64,000 nucleotides of DNA from Arthrobacter sp. SX1312 (GTDB lineage: Bacteria; Actinomycetota; Actinomycetes; Actinomycetales; Micrococcaceae): assembly GCF_002929295.1 (NCBI RefSeq), contig NZ_PJIM01000002.1:826191-890190 (forward strand), given 5' to 3'. The translations under genes and the position numbers were made by a program. The notes beneath the pieces are model-generated. The model made no database searches, was not told the DNA's origin, and saw only the letters and a list, made by a program, of their open reading frames with translations. Below are positions 33,649 through 41,575 of the stretch, in pieces (the stretch's first letter is position 1; each line of letters starts with the position of its first letter).

Positions 33649-34629
33649 ATGGACAGACTCGGAACATATGACGTCGTCGTCGTCGGTGGCGGGATCGCGG
33701 GCCTGAGCGCAGCCCTCGTGCTCGGGCGCGCGCGGCGGCGCGTCCTCGTGATCGACGCCGGGACGCCCCGCAATGCCCCGGCCGGCGCCACCTACGGCTT
33801 TACCACCCGCGACGGCGCCACACCGGAGCACCTCGTGGCCCTCGGGCGGGCGGAACTGGAACCCTACGGGGTGCACGTCGTGGACGACGTCGTGGACGGC
33901 GCGGAGGAGCAGGGGGGCTTCTGGAGCGTGCGTACCGCGGCGGGCGGGACGGCGCGGGGACGGCACCTCGTCCTCGCCTCGGGTCTCCGGGACGTCCTCC
34001 CGGAGGTCCCGGGCGCCCGGGAGGCGTGGGGCAGCGGGCTGCTGCAGTGCCCGTACTGCCACGGCTGGGAGGTCGCGGACCAGGCCCTCGGCGTGATCGG
34101 TTCCACCGACGCGTCACTCGCGCAGGCGCTCCTGCTGCGGCCGTGGTCGGCGGACGTGACCTACTTCCCGCACCTCCTCGGCTCCGTGCCGGAGGAGGAC
34201 GCACGCCGCCTGCGGACGAGGGGCGTGCGGGTCGTCGAAGGTCCGGTCCGGGAGTTCGTCCTGGGCGGGGTGCCCGGCGGCGGTACCCCGCAGGCGCTCG
34301 TCGCCGTCCGGGTCGACGACGGGTCCGCCGACGGGGAGCGGGTGCCGTGCGTCGCGGTGTTCTGCGAGCCGGGGGCGGACGCGGGCTCGCCGCTCGTGGC
34401 CTCGCTGGGATGCGAAGTGCGCGACGACGGGTGCATCGTCACCGACCACCTCGGCCGGGCGTCCCGCGACCGGGTCTGGGTGGTCGGCAACGCAGCCGAC
34501 CCCGCAGCCCACCTCATCACCGCGGCCGGAGATGCCTACCGGACGGCGGTGGCCCTCAACGCCGTCCTCGTCAAGGAGGACTGTGAGGACCTCCTCGACG
34601 TCGAGGAGGCGGTCAGCGAGGGCGTCTGA
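33649..34629 (+). CDS. Thioredoxin-reductase-like NAD(P)/FAD-dependent oxidoreductase
   Basis: A 326-residue flavoprotein of the TrxR-like group. The FAD dinucleotide motif is VVVVGGGIAGLSAALVLGRA at the N-terminus, the redox motif is QCPYCHGWE near residue 130 (CxxC as in TrxR), and the final FAD block is DRVWVVGNAADPAAHLITAAGDAYRTA. The NADPH-binding GxGxxA motif is weak (LGVIGSTDASLAQ), so it resembles the TrxR-like proteins that reduce small disulfides or unknown partners. No thioredoxin gene lies next to it. The start is fixed by the FAD motif beginning at residue 8. Confidence 0.85.
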   Translation: MDRLGTYDVVVVGGGIAGLSAALVLGRARRRVLVIDAGTPRNAPAGATYGFTTRDGATPEHLVALGRAELEPYGVHVVDDVVDGAEEQGGFWSVRTAAGGTARGRHLVLASGLRDVLPEVPGAREAWGSGLLQCPYCHGWEVADQALGVIGSTDASLAQALLLRPWSADVTYFPHLLGSVPEEDARRLRTRGVRVVEGPVREFVLGGVPGGGTPQALVAVRVDDGSADGERVPCVAVFCEPGADAGSPLVASLGCEVRDDGCIVTDHLGRASRDRVWVVGNAADPAAHLITAAGDAYRTAVALNAVLVKEDCEDLLDVEEAVSEGV

Positions 34630-34652
34630 CTGCTCCCGCAGGGGGCGGGGGA

Positions 34653-34687
34653 GAGGCGGGCCCCGACGTCGTGTCGTGGCCCGCCTC
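34653..34687. terminator. Hairpin between convergent genes
   Basis: GAGGCGGGCC at 34653-34662 pairs perfectly with GGCCCGCCTC at 34678-34687 around a 15-nt loop. It lies 24 bases after the flavoprotein stop and 12 bases before the stop of the leftward YtxH-like gene, consistent with a bidirectional terminator. Confidence 0.7.
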
Positions 34688-34698
34688 CGGGAAGAGCG

Positions 34699-35058
34699 CT
34701 ACTTCCCGAGATCCTTCCCGAGGTCAGGACGGGTCTCGCTGTCCTGGGCCTGGAACGGGGTGTCCTCGACGTCGCGGGGGTTCCCCCCGCTCGGTCCGGT
34801 GGTTCCGGAGGTGCCACCCTGCGCCCTGTCGCCCTTGCTGGAGCCGCCCTTCTTGAGGACGCCTTTCAGGGAGTCCTGCAGCTCGGGGGCCTTGCTCTTG
34901 AGCGTGCCGGTGGTCGAGGCGACGGTCTCCTGGACCTTCGGGCTCTCCCACAGAGCCTGCGCCTTCGTCTTGAGCTGCTCGTAGCTCCCCCGGCCGGCCC
35001 GCGTCCCGAGGACGTAGCCGACCGCCGTGCCTGCGGCGAAAACAAGCTTGTTCTTCAT
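34699..35058 (-). CDS. YtxH-like small protein
   Basis: A 119-residue protein. The N-terminus MKNKLVFAAGTAVGYVLGTRAGR is a single short hydrophobic helix with the GYxxGxRAGR motif of YtxH-type proteins. A hydrophilic helical region (YEQLKTKAQALWESPKVQETVAS) and a disordered Gly/Ser/Asp-rich tail follow. Such proteins are membrane-anchored and often stress-linked; no biochemical role is established. The ATG at 35058 is preceded by AGGGAGAACACC. Confidence 0.82.
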   Translation of the reverse strand: MKNKLVFAAGTAVGYVLGTRAGRGSYEQLKTKAQALWESPKVQETVASTTGTLKSKAPELQDSLKGVLKKGGSSKGDRAQGGTSGTTGPSGGNPRDVEDTPFQAQDSETRPDLGKDLGK

Positions 35059-35238
35059 GGTGTTCTCCCTTCGATGGACTGCGATCCTCTCGAATCTAGA
35101 CCACCTGGTCGGCCGGGGCGAGAGGAGTTTCCAGAGGCAACATGCTGTAGGGGAGTGCCGCGGTGCAGGCCCTGCCGCGCGAGGAAGTGTCGGTGCCGGG
35201 CGCTAGGTTGGCCGGAAGCACCAGGACAGGGAGGCTCC

Positions 35239-36045
35239 GTGCCCGAGGGGGACAGCGTGTTCCGGCTCGCCGTCCGCCTGCGGCGATCCCTCGACGGGCG
35301 CGCGCTCAGCCGCGGCGACCTGCGCGTTCCCGCGCATGCCGCCACGCCGCTCGACGGGATGCGGATCGCGGAGCACGTGACCCACGGCAAGCACCTGCTG
35401 ACGCGGTTCGACGGCGGGCTGACCCTGCACACGCACCTGCTGATGCAGGGGTCCTGGACGGTCACGGCCCCCGGGAGGGCGCTGCCGCGGAGACTCCTGC
35501 CGGATGCTCGGGTGATCCTCGCGGTGCGTGACGGGCCCACGGCGTACGGGCTGGATCTGCCCGTCGTCGACCTCCTGGCCACGCGGGCGGAGGGCGACGC
35601 CGTGGGTCACCTCGGTCCGGACCCGCTGCGGGAGGACTGGTCCGCGGACGAGGCGGTGCGCAGGCTGCGCCGCGGCCCGGAAGAGCGCGTGGCGGCCGCC
35701 CTGCTCGATCAGCGGAACATCGCCGGGTTCGGAAATCTGTGGGCCAACGAGCTCTGCTTCCTGCGGGGTGTCCACCCCGACACAGCAGTGGCCGACGTGG
35801 ACGTGCCGGCACTGGTGGCCCTCGGCGCCCGGTGCCTGCGGTTCTCCGCGATGCAGCCGGGTGCGCACCAGGTCACCACGGGGAACACCCGACGGGGCGA
35901 GAAGCACTGGGTGGCCGGTCGCGCCGGCAGGCCGTGCCTCCGCTGCGGCACCGCCGTGCACGTCAGGGCGGAGGTCCCGGATGATCCTGGCCGTCGTCGG
36001 ACCTGGTGGTGTCCGCGCTGCCAGCCGCCGCCGTCGGGGCACTGA
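35239..36045 (+). CDS. Fpg/Nei-family DNA glycosylase (Nei-type)
   Basis: A 268-residue base-excision enzyme. It starts with (M)PEGDSVFRLA, in which Pro2 is the Schiff-base nucleophile and Glu3 the proton donor. The helix-two-turn-helix has RNIAGFGNLWANELCF, and the zinc finger is CLRCGTAVHV followed by TWWCPRCQPP. PEGDS is typical of actinobacterial Nei2-like enzymes, which remove oxidised pyrimidines and nick the abasic site. The GTG start at 35239 is preceded by CAGGGAGGCTCC and is fixed because Pro2 must be the second residue. Confidence 0.93.
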   Translation: MPEGDSVFRLAVRLRRSLDGRALSRGDLRVPAHAATPLDGMRIAEHVTHGKHLLTRFDGGLTLHTHLLMQGSWTVTAPGRALPRRLLPDARVILAVRDGPTAYGLDLPVVDLLATRAEGDAVGHLGPDPLREDWSADEAVRRLRRGPEERVAAALLDQRNIAGFGNLWANELCFLRGVHPDTAVADVDVPALVALGARCLRFSAMQPGAHQVTTGNTRRGEKHWVAGRAGRPCLRCGTAVHVRAEVPDDPGRRRTWWCPRCQPPPSGH

Positions 36046-36081
36046 CGCCGGCGTCCGGGCTCATCCCGTGCCGGGCGTCGG

Positions 36082-37329
36082 TCAGCGTCGCGCGGCGAGT
36101 GCCGTGGCGAAGGCGTCGGTCGATGCGGCGGAGCTGTCGATGCGCCAGTCGGCCTCCTTGACGATGTGGAACCAGACGAGCGCGACGACGTCCTGCTGCG
36201 CGGAGACGTACCTGAACAGGTCGGAGATCCACCGGGGTTTGGACCCGCCGATCTCGGACGAGGCCGTCTCGGCGATCATGATCGGCGTGCCCGGGGCGAT
36301 CTGCCGGAGCTGTGCGATGCCGTCCCCGAACAGCGCCTCGGGTTCCTGCCAGGAGCTCCACGCCTGCGACGTGCCCCAGTTGTAGCCGTCGAGCGCCACC
36401 ACGTCGACGTAGTCTCCACCCGGGTACAGCCGATCCATGGGCGTGGACCCCCAGTAGGGGACATTGGGGTTCCAGACCCAGCTGATGTTGGTCGCGCCGG
36501 TGGAGGCGACGACGTCGTGTACGTGCCGGTACGCCGCGATGTAGTCGGCCTCGGTGTTGCCGTTGACGCCGGCGGCCCACGGGTACCAGTCCCCGTTCAT
36601 CTCGTGCGCGAACCGCAGATACACGGGCTGCCCCCAGTGCCCCAGGGCCGTGCCCCACTCGCGGAGGTAGGCGTCGAACTCGCCGGCCGCGATGCGGTCG
36701 AGGGAGTAGGCGGGCTGGTCGGTGCCGCCACCCCAGGTCCACGGCTCCCAGGTCAGCAGCGTCTCGGCGCCGCGGGCGCGCACCGCGTCCAGCTCGGCGA
36801 TGGGCGCGGGCTGGTTGAAGTCCTTGTAGGACAGCACGAGGGAAGGGGCCTCGCCCGCGAGTGTCGCGACCTCGTCGAGCTCGCCGCCGGCCGCGGGCCC
36901 GCCATTGGTGCCGACGCCGAAGCGGATGCCCTTCGGGGCGCCCGGGGCGGGCGCAGGCTCGAGAAGCGTGTATCGGACGCTCGCCGTGCTGGTACCGACC
37001 GTCGCCGTGATGTCCACCGGGCCGGTCCCCGTCGGCACGATCGAGACGGTGAAGGCGCCCGTCGGCGACGTGGTCAGAGCCGCACCCACGGCCCCTGCCA
37101 CGACGGTTCCCCTGCTCTTCTTCGGAAAGCCCGCGCCAGTCACCGTGACGGCGGCGCCGGGTACTCCGGAGGTGGTGCTGACCGTGACCCTGGGCGTGCC
37201 CGTGGCCGCGGCCTGGGCGGACACCGGCGGCACCCCGAGCATGAGGACGGACAGCACCGCGGCGACCACGACGAGGCGCGCGGCGGTCGTCAGGACTGCA
37301 GCTGCTGCGAGACGGGGAACGGGAAGCAT
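36082..37329 (-). CDS. Secreted GH26-family beta-mannanase-like enzyme
   Basis: A 415-residue exported protein. A long signal peptide (residues about 1-42, hydrophobic VVVAAVLSVLMLGVPPVSAQA) is followed by an IPT/TIG-like beta-sandwich (residues about 45-120, GVPGAAVTVTGAGFPKKSRG) and a GH26 catalytic domain. The acid/base Glu is in LRFAHEMNGDWYPWA and the nucleophile Glu in TPIMIAETASSEIG. GH26 enzymes cut beta-1,4-mannan or related beta-glucans; the substrate here is not fixed. The ATG at 37329 follows GTGAGGTG. It is directly downstream of a cyclic-di-GMP-I riboswitch, so expression probably responds to c-di-GMP. This suggests a role in matrix or exopolysaccharide turnover. The second GH26-like protein is at 51894. 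Confidence 0.88.
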   Translation of the reverse strand: MLPVPRLAAAAVLTTAARLVVVAAVLSVLMLGVPPVSAQAAATGTPRVTVSTTSGVPGAAVTVTGAGFPKKSRGTVVAGAVGAALTTSPTGAFTVSIVPTGTGPVDITATVGTSTASVRYTLLEPAPAPGAPKGIRFGVGTNGGPAAGGELDEVATLAGEAPSLVLSYKDFNQPAPIAELDAVRARGAETLLTWEPWTWGGGTDQPAYSLDRIAAGEFDAYLREWGTALGHWGQPVYLRFAHEMNGDWYPWAAGVNGNTEADYIAAYRHVHDVVASTGATNISWVWNPNVPYWGSTPMDRLYPGGDYVDVVALDGYNWGTSQAWSSWQEPEALFGDGIAQLRQIAPGTPIMIAETASSEIGGSKPRWISDLFRYVSAQQDVVALVWFHIVKEADWRIDSSAASTDAFATALAARR

Positions 37330-37342
37330 GATCGGCACCTCA

Positions 37343-37415
37343 CGGGTTCGGTGGCCCGGCTGACCGCGAGGGTCCCGTGGCTTTGCGTCCCCGGCTCGCG
37401 CCGGGTTTGCCCTTG
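37343..37415 (-). promoter_or_regulatory. Cyclic-di-GMP-I (GEMM) riboswitch aptamer
   Basis: Read on the minus strand, the leader contains, in order, GGGCAAACC, a GCGA (GNRA) tetraloop hairpin closed by CGGC/GCCG, GGGACGCAAAGCCACGGG and CAGCCGGGCCACCG. These are the conserved blocks of the GEMM class I aptamer, in the right order and with the right spacing, including the tetraloop and its receptor. The aptamer ends about 14 bases before the ATG of the GH26 gene and next to its GAGGTG ribosome-binding site, so translational control is likely; no terminator stem is seen between. Confidence 0.92.
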
Positions 37416-37676
37416 TCGCCGAGCGGCTGCCCGGGCGTCGTGGGTCCCCGCGATGCAGCGGGACCCGCACCCCATTGTCCCGTCGCATCTGCCCGCAGCC
37501 GCCGGAATCCGCTGAGCGGTGGCCAAGGATTCCGTCAGGTCTTCCGCAGCGCGCATCCCCGGTGGGCCCCGGCCGCCGCCCGAATATGGCCGTCGTCTTG
37601 GGAAATCGTGTGGCCTGGCCCACAATTGGTAGTGCGACGGGCTCGAGGCTCCCGTCGTGGTGTGCGGAGGGAGAAG
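37416..37676. promoter_or_regulatory. Divergent promoter region, GH26 versus peroxiredoxin-like gene
   Basis: About 260 bases without a gene between the riboswitch and the peroxiredoxin-like gene. It must hold the promoter of the riboswitch-GH26 transcript (leftward) and of the rightward gene. The rightward gene has GGAGGGAGAAG before its ATG. No reliable -35/-10 pair was identified. Confidence 0.45.
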
Positions 37677-38348
37677 ATGAAGCAACGACAGAAATTCACC
37701 GACACGATCGCGGCGCAGGTGGACGGGTTCAGGCCGACCTTCGAGGCGCAGGTGGGCCCGGCGCTCGCGGAGGTCTTCATGATGGAGCAGGAGGAACTCC
37801 GCCGCGCAGGGCTGCCGCAGGGGATCGCCCGCGTGGGCGACAAGCTTCCCGAGGCGATCCTGTACGACGACGGAGGGCATCCGGTGCCCCTGCGCGAGGT
37901 CCTCGGGGCCGCAGCCGCGATCATCGTGTTCTACCGGGGCGAGTGGTGCCCCTACTGCAGCATCACCCTGCAGACCTACCAGCGGGAACTGAGCCCCCTC
38001 GCCGAGACCTTCGGGACGCGGCTCATCGCCGTCAGCCCCCAGCACCCGGAGATCACGCGGAAGATGGCACACGAGAGGGGGCTGTACGTATCGCTCTACT
38101 CGGACGCAGGGAACACCCTCGCCTCGCAGCTCGGGATCGTCACGTCACCCAGCCCCGAGTCGACGCTGGCGCGCATAGCCCTCGGGATCGACGTCGCCGG
38201 ATCCAACCTGGACCGGTCGCTGACGATCCCGTTTCCCACGGTGATCGTCGCCGACGCGACGGGCACCATCCGGTTCATCGATGTTCACGTGGACTACACG
38301 AACCGCACGGAGACCAGCGACATCATCGATGCCCTCGTGGCGCTCTGA
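37677..38348 (+). CDS. Peroxiredoxin-like (AhpC/TSA-type) protein
   Basis: A 223-residue protein with a helical N-terminal extension (about 55 residues) and a thioredoxin-fold domain. The core motif is FYRGEWCPYCSITLQTYQREL, with WCPYC giving a CxxC pair where peroxiredoxins have the peroxidatic Cys. It ends with FPTVIVADATGTIRFIDVHVDY. This is the peroxiredoxin-like AhpC-TSA_2 group, likely cytoplasmic and acting on thiols or peroxides. The reductase is unknown. The ATG at 37677 follows GGAGGGAGAAG. Confidence 0.88.
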   Translation: MKQRQKFTDTIAAQVDGFRPTFEAQVGPALAEVFMMEQEELRRAGLPQGIARVGDKLPEAILYDDGGHPVPLREVLGAAAAIIVFYRGEWCPYCSITLQTYQRELSPLAETFGTRLIAVSPQHPEITRKMAHERGLYVSLYSDAGNTLASQLGIVTSPSPESTLARIALGIDVAGSNLDRSLTIPFPTVIVADATGTIRFIDVHVDYTNRTETSDIIDALVAL

Positions 38349-38375
38349 CGGTAGTCGCGCCCACCGGAGGCGGGC

Positions 38376-38648
38376 TCAGGCTTCCTTCGCCTCGTTGTCG
38401 GCGTCCTCGTTGTCGGCGGATACGAAGGTGCCGCGTGCCAGCTGACGGCGATCAAGCTCTTCCCGGAGCTCGTGGTGCTGCCCTTCGGTCTCCGCGTCCA
38501 CGCCCCCGTCACGGATGTACTGCACATCCCTCGAGCGGTGGTTCCTGCTGTTCAGGATGTCAAGGTCATCCCGATCGATCGATGTCAGATCCTCCGGGAA
38601 GAGCTTCGCCGGGTCCAACCTGCTGTTATCACTCACGAAGTGCCTCAT
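38376..38648 (-). CDS. Small acidic hypothetical protein
   Basis: A 90-residue highly charged protein (MRHFVSDNSRLDPAKLFPED ... SADNEDADNEAKEA) without cysteine, signal peptide or membrane helix. It lies downstream of and in the same direction as the GAF histidine kinase gene, with a 64-base gap, so it may be co-transcribed. No clear ribosome-binding site precedes the ATG at 38648 and no family was recognised, so the call is moderate. Confidence 0.55.
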   Translation of the reverse strand: MRHFVSDNSRLDPAKLFPEDLTSIDRDDLDILNSRNHRSRDVQYIRDGGVDAETEGQHHELREELDRRQLARGTFVSADNEDADNEAKEA

Positions 38649-38712
38649 TCACATGCAACAAACCCAAGAGCCCCGCTTCTAGAGGCGAGACCGACATTAC
38701 CGCAATCGCCTC

Positions 38713-40398
38713 CTACCTCCCGGATTCCTGGTCCCCACCGTCCTCGGTGCCCAGGGGCACGATGAGCAGGATGTGCGTTCCATGGCCGAGGGGGCTCGAG
38801 ATCGAGAGGGTGCCCTCGCAGAGTCCGGTCCGGCGCCGCATCTCCGTCAGTCCGGGACACGAGGGCGGTTCTGCGAACCCGGAGCCGTCATCGATGATCT
38901 CCATCTCGAGGCGATCCGGAAGGGCCTGCAGCGTGATCGTGACGGAGTGTGCTGCGGCGTGCCGGAGGGCGTTGGACAGGCCTTCCGTGAGGACCCCGTG
39001 GACATGTTCGGCCAGTTCGGGGTCGACAGCGGCGTCGAGGGGGCCTGAGAGGTGCAGGACGGGTTGGAGGGCGCGGCTCCTGGCCGCTGCCGCCACGAGG
39101 GCGAAGACGCCGGCGCTGAAGGTCGAGGTGGCCCGCGGGACGGATCGCAGTGAGTAGATGGTGTCCCGCAGTTCCCTGATCGTGGCATCCAGCTCGGCGG
39201 TCACGACGCTGATGCGTTCGAGCGCCCTGCGATCCGTGAGCTGTTTGCTGAGGACCTGCATGCTCAGGCCTGTCGCGAACAGTCGCTGGATGACCAGGTC
39301 GTGGAGGTCGCGTGCGATCCTGTCCCGGTCGCCGAACACCGCGTCCTGTTCCCGTTCCCGCTGGGCCCGCAGCAGTTCCAGGGCCAACGACACATGGGAC
39401 GCGAACGTCCGGACCATCTCGTGGTCGACGTCGGTGAACGGGACCTCCGCCCGGCGGACGAAGAGGATGTAGTGCCGCTCTCCCGACCCGGCGAGTCGTA
39501 CGCACACCGCCGTCGTCGGGGCAGGGAGGGAGGACCCGTGCAGGAGGCGGGCGGTATCCGCCGGTGCCAGCAGCAACGGGGACGACATCGCGGTCAGATC
39601 GTCCAGCAGCGCCGGATAGTCCCAGGATTCCCCGCTGAAGGAGCCTGCGTCCCGGCCTTCCGCCGCTACGCAGAGGAGCGCTCGTCGATCACCGTGCTCG
39701 CGGAGAACGAGTGTGAGGTCGCTGTGCGATGCCCGCAGGGCGTGGTGCGCGACCGATTCGGGATGGCTCCGGACCGGGTCGGTCTGTTCGAGGATCTCGC
39801 GGACCGCGCCGAGCCCGCCCTCGAGCCATCGTGTCCTGCGCGTCGAGTCGTCGAACAGGCGGGAGTTCGCGATCGCGATGGCGGCCGCCGCGGCGAGAGC
39901 GACGAGGAGCTTCTCATCGGTGCTGGTGAATCCTCCGTCTCCGTCCTTCCCGGTGAGGTACAGAGTCCCGAAGACCCTGTCGTGGATCCGAATGGGGACT
40001 CCGAGGAACGAGCTCATCTCCGGATGCCGGGCAGGGAAGCCTGCCACGCGCTCGTGCGGGCGCAGGTCGTGCAGGCGCAGGGGACGCGGACCGGGGCCCG
40101 ATGCGCCTGGGGCCCCGTCTCCCCGGAGGTGCGACGAGGCCGTCCCGTTCTCGTCGGTCTCCAGCACGACCGTGACGAAAGCGCTGAGCAGCCGATCCGG
40201 ACCGACCACTCCCAACGCTCCGTGCCGCGCGCCGACGAGTTTGCAGGCCGCCGACACCACCCGCTCCAGGACGGTGTTCAGGTCGATGTCCTCGGCCATC
40301 GCACCGAATGCTCCCACCAGGGCGCTGATGCCGGCCGACCTCCCGGAGCTCGGTCCTGCCTCAGGCGCCGGCGTGTCCTTCATCCTCCCAGCATGCAT
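38713..40398 (-). CDS. GAF-domain sensor histidine kinase, DosS/DevS-like
   Basis: A 561-residue cytoplasmic kinase. The first GAF domain (about residues 25-190) ends its sheet with SSFLGVPIRIHDRVFGTLYL, as in DosS/DevS proteins, and has a His-Pro pair just before it (ARHPEM). I am unsure whether that His is a haem ligand. A second GAF-like domain follows (about 200-345). The HisKA_3 phosphorylation site is RIARDLHDLVIQRLFATGLS and the ATPase has the N-box EGLSNALRHAAAH, G1 DDGSGF and G2 LGHGTH. No response regulator is adjacent. The start is either ATG 40398 or ATG 40383; a structured leader lies upstream. Confidence 0.88.
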   Translation of the reverse strand: MHAGRMKDTPAPEAGPSSGRSAGISALVGAFGAMAEDIDLNTVLERVVSAACKLVGARHGALGVVGPDRLLSAFVTVVLETDENGTASSHLRGDGAPGASGPGPRPLRLHDLRPHERVAGFPARHPEMSSFLGVPIRIHDRVFGTLYLTGKDGDGGFTSTDEKLLVALAAAAAIAIANSRLFDDSTRRTRWLEGGLGAVREILEQTDPVRSHPESVAHHALRASHSDLTLVLREHGDRRALLCVAAEGRDAGSFSGESWDYPALLDDLTAMSSPLLLAPADTARLLHGSSLPAPTTAVCVRLAGSGERHYILFVRRAEVPFTDVDHEMVRTFASHVSLALELLRAQREREQDAVFGDRDRIARDLHDLVIQRLFATGLSMQVLSKQLTDRRALERISVVTAELDATIRELRDTIYSLRSVPRATSTFSAGVFALVAAAARSRALQPVLHLSGPLDAAVDPELAEHVHGVLTEGLSNALRHAAAHSVTITLQALPDRLEMEIIDDGSGFAEPPSCPGLTEMRRRTGLCEGTLSISSPLGHGTHILLIVPLGTEDGGDQESGR

Positions 40399-40426
40399 CA
40401 CTGCACGGTTCCGCCTCGTCACTTCC

Positions 40427-40499
40427 TGCCGCAGGTCGAGGACTTGCGGCATGAGCCGCGCATGACCAGGAGTGCAGGGCGCTGGGCCCTGCACTCCTG
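40427..40499 (-). promoter_or_regulatory. Structured leader upstream of the GAF histidine kinase
   Basis: CAGGAGTGCAGGGC at 40467-40480 pairs perfectly with GCCCTGCACTCCTG at 40486-40499 (14 bp, 5-nt loop). Next to it GCGGC at 40446-40450 can pair either with GCCGC at 40455-40459 or, as TGCGGCA 40445-40451, with TGCCGCA at 40427-40433. The region lies in a divergent gap, so no annotated gene is terminated here. Mutually exclusive stems suggest an attenuator-like leader of the kinase transcript. Confidence 0.45.
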
Positions 40500-40755
40500 T
40501 CGCCCCCGGTGCCGTTTGCTCGACCCGGGGACTCCTTCCAGTCAAGAGCGGATTCCGTGTCGAAGCAACCGCTGATCGCACGGCCGACACTCAGGAAACA
40601 GTGCGCCGGTCGCGAGCTGTCCAACGGGGAAGCCGGTCGACGATCGTGTATCCGGCAGCGGCACACCGCGACAAGCATTGCAAAACGACGAGCATTACAG
40701 TGGAGGGCAGCACCGCCCGTACCGATCGCGGTCCCACTGCTAGGAGGTGTATGTG
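40500..40755. promoter_or_regulatory. Upstream region of the GAF-ANTAR gene with direct repeats
   Basis: Within this gene-free region CGACAAGCATT at 40669-40679 and CGACGAGCATT at 40686-40696 form an 11-bp direct repeat with one mismatch, 17 bp apart. They lie about 60 bases before the ATG at 40756 and may be an activator or repressor site. AGGAGG precedes the start by eight bases. Confidence 0.45.
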
Positions 40756-41511
40756 ATGAGCGAGGAGCTCAAGATGAACAGGGGTATGCCGTCGTCGCAT
40801 TACGGCGGTAGTGAGCGGACACGCGATCTCGCCACGGAGCTGGCCGAGCTCGCCCGGTCGCTGCAGCAGGAACCCGACTCGGACGCGATCGTCGCCGGCT
40901 TCGTCCACGCGGCCGTCGACCTGATCCCCGGGGTCGACGAAGGCTCCGTCAGTGTCGTCATCGGGCGGAAGAACATCGGATCCCGTGGCGCGTCCGGCAG
41001 CCTGCCCGAGCGCATCGATGCGCTGCAGATGGAGACCGGGGAGGGGCCGTGCCTGGAAGCGGCGTACGAGCGCCGGACCGTGCGGGTGGCCGACATGGCG
41101 CACGAGGAGCGGTGGCCGCTGTTCGCGCAGCGGGCCGCCGAGGCCGGCGCCAAGGGGATGCTCTCGATCCAGCTGTGGGTCGAAGGCGACGACCTGGGGG
41201 CGCTGAACCTCTACTCGTACGAGGCCGACGCGTTCACGGACGAGTCGGAGAACATCGGCCTGCTGGTCGCCTCCCACGCGTCGGTGGCGTTCGCCGAGGC
41301 CGAGAAGGCCCGGCAACTCCACGAGGCGGTGAACTCCAGGGATGTGATCGGCCAGGCCAAGGGCATCCTCATGGAACGCCACAAGATCACCGGTGAGCAG
41401 GCGTTCATCGTGCTGTCCATGGCCAGCCAGCGCACCCACCTGAAACTCTGGAACGTCGCCGATCACCTCATCAGCAGCGGCGAACTTCCCCGTTCGAAGA
41501 CCGCTCGCTAG
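40756..41511 (+). CDS. GAF-ANTAR regulator
   Basis: A 251-residue protein with an N-terminal GAF domain (about residues 20-175; IPGVDEGSVSVVIGRKNIGSRG, METGEGPCLEAAYERRTVRV) and a C-terminal ANTAR three-helix domain (about 185-245; SRDVIGQAKGILMERHKITG, EQAFIVLSMASQRTHLKLWN). ANTAR proteins act by binding paired hairpins in leader RNA to prevent transcription termination; the GAF domain probably senses a ligand or partner. The ATG at 40756 was chosen because AGGAGG lies eight bases upstream. It is divergent from the GAF kinase. Confidence 0.92.
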   Translation: MSEELKMNRGMPSSHYGGSERTRDLATELAELARSLQQEPDSDAIVAGFVHAAVDLIPGVDEGSVSVVIGRKNIGSRGASGSLPERIDALQMETGEGPCLEAAYERRTVRVADMAHEERWPLFAQRAAEAGAKGMLSIQLWVEGDDLGALNLYSYEADAFTDESENIGLLVASHASVAFAEAEKARQLHEAVNSRDVIGQAKGILMERHKITGEQAFIVLSMASQRTHLKLWNVADHLISSGELPRSKTAR

Positions 41512-41575
41512 CGCATCGGGGCTGTCTCCGGTTCACGGCGGCGGATCCTCCGGGGCGTGCGACGCGTGGTCGTCG

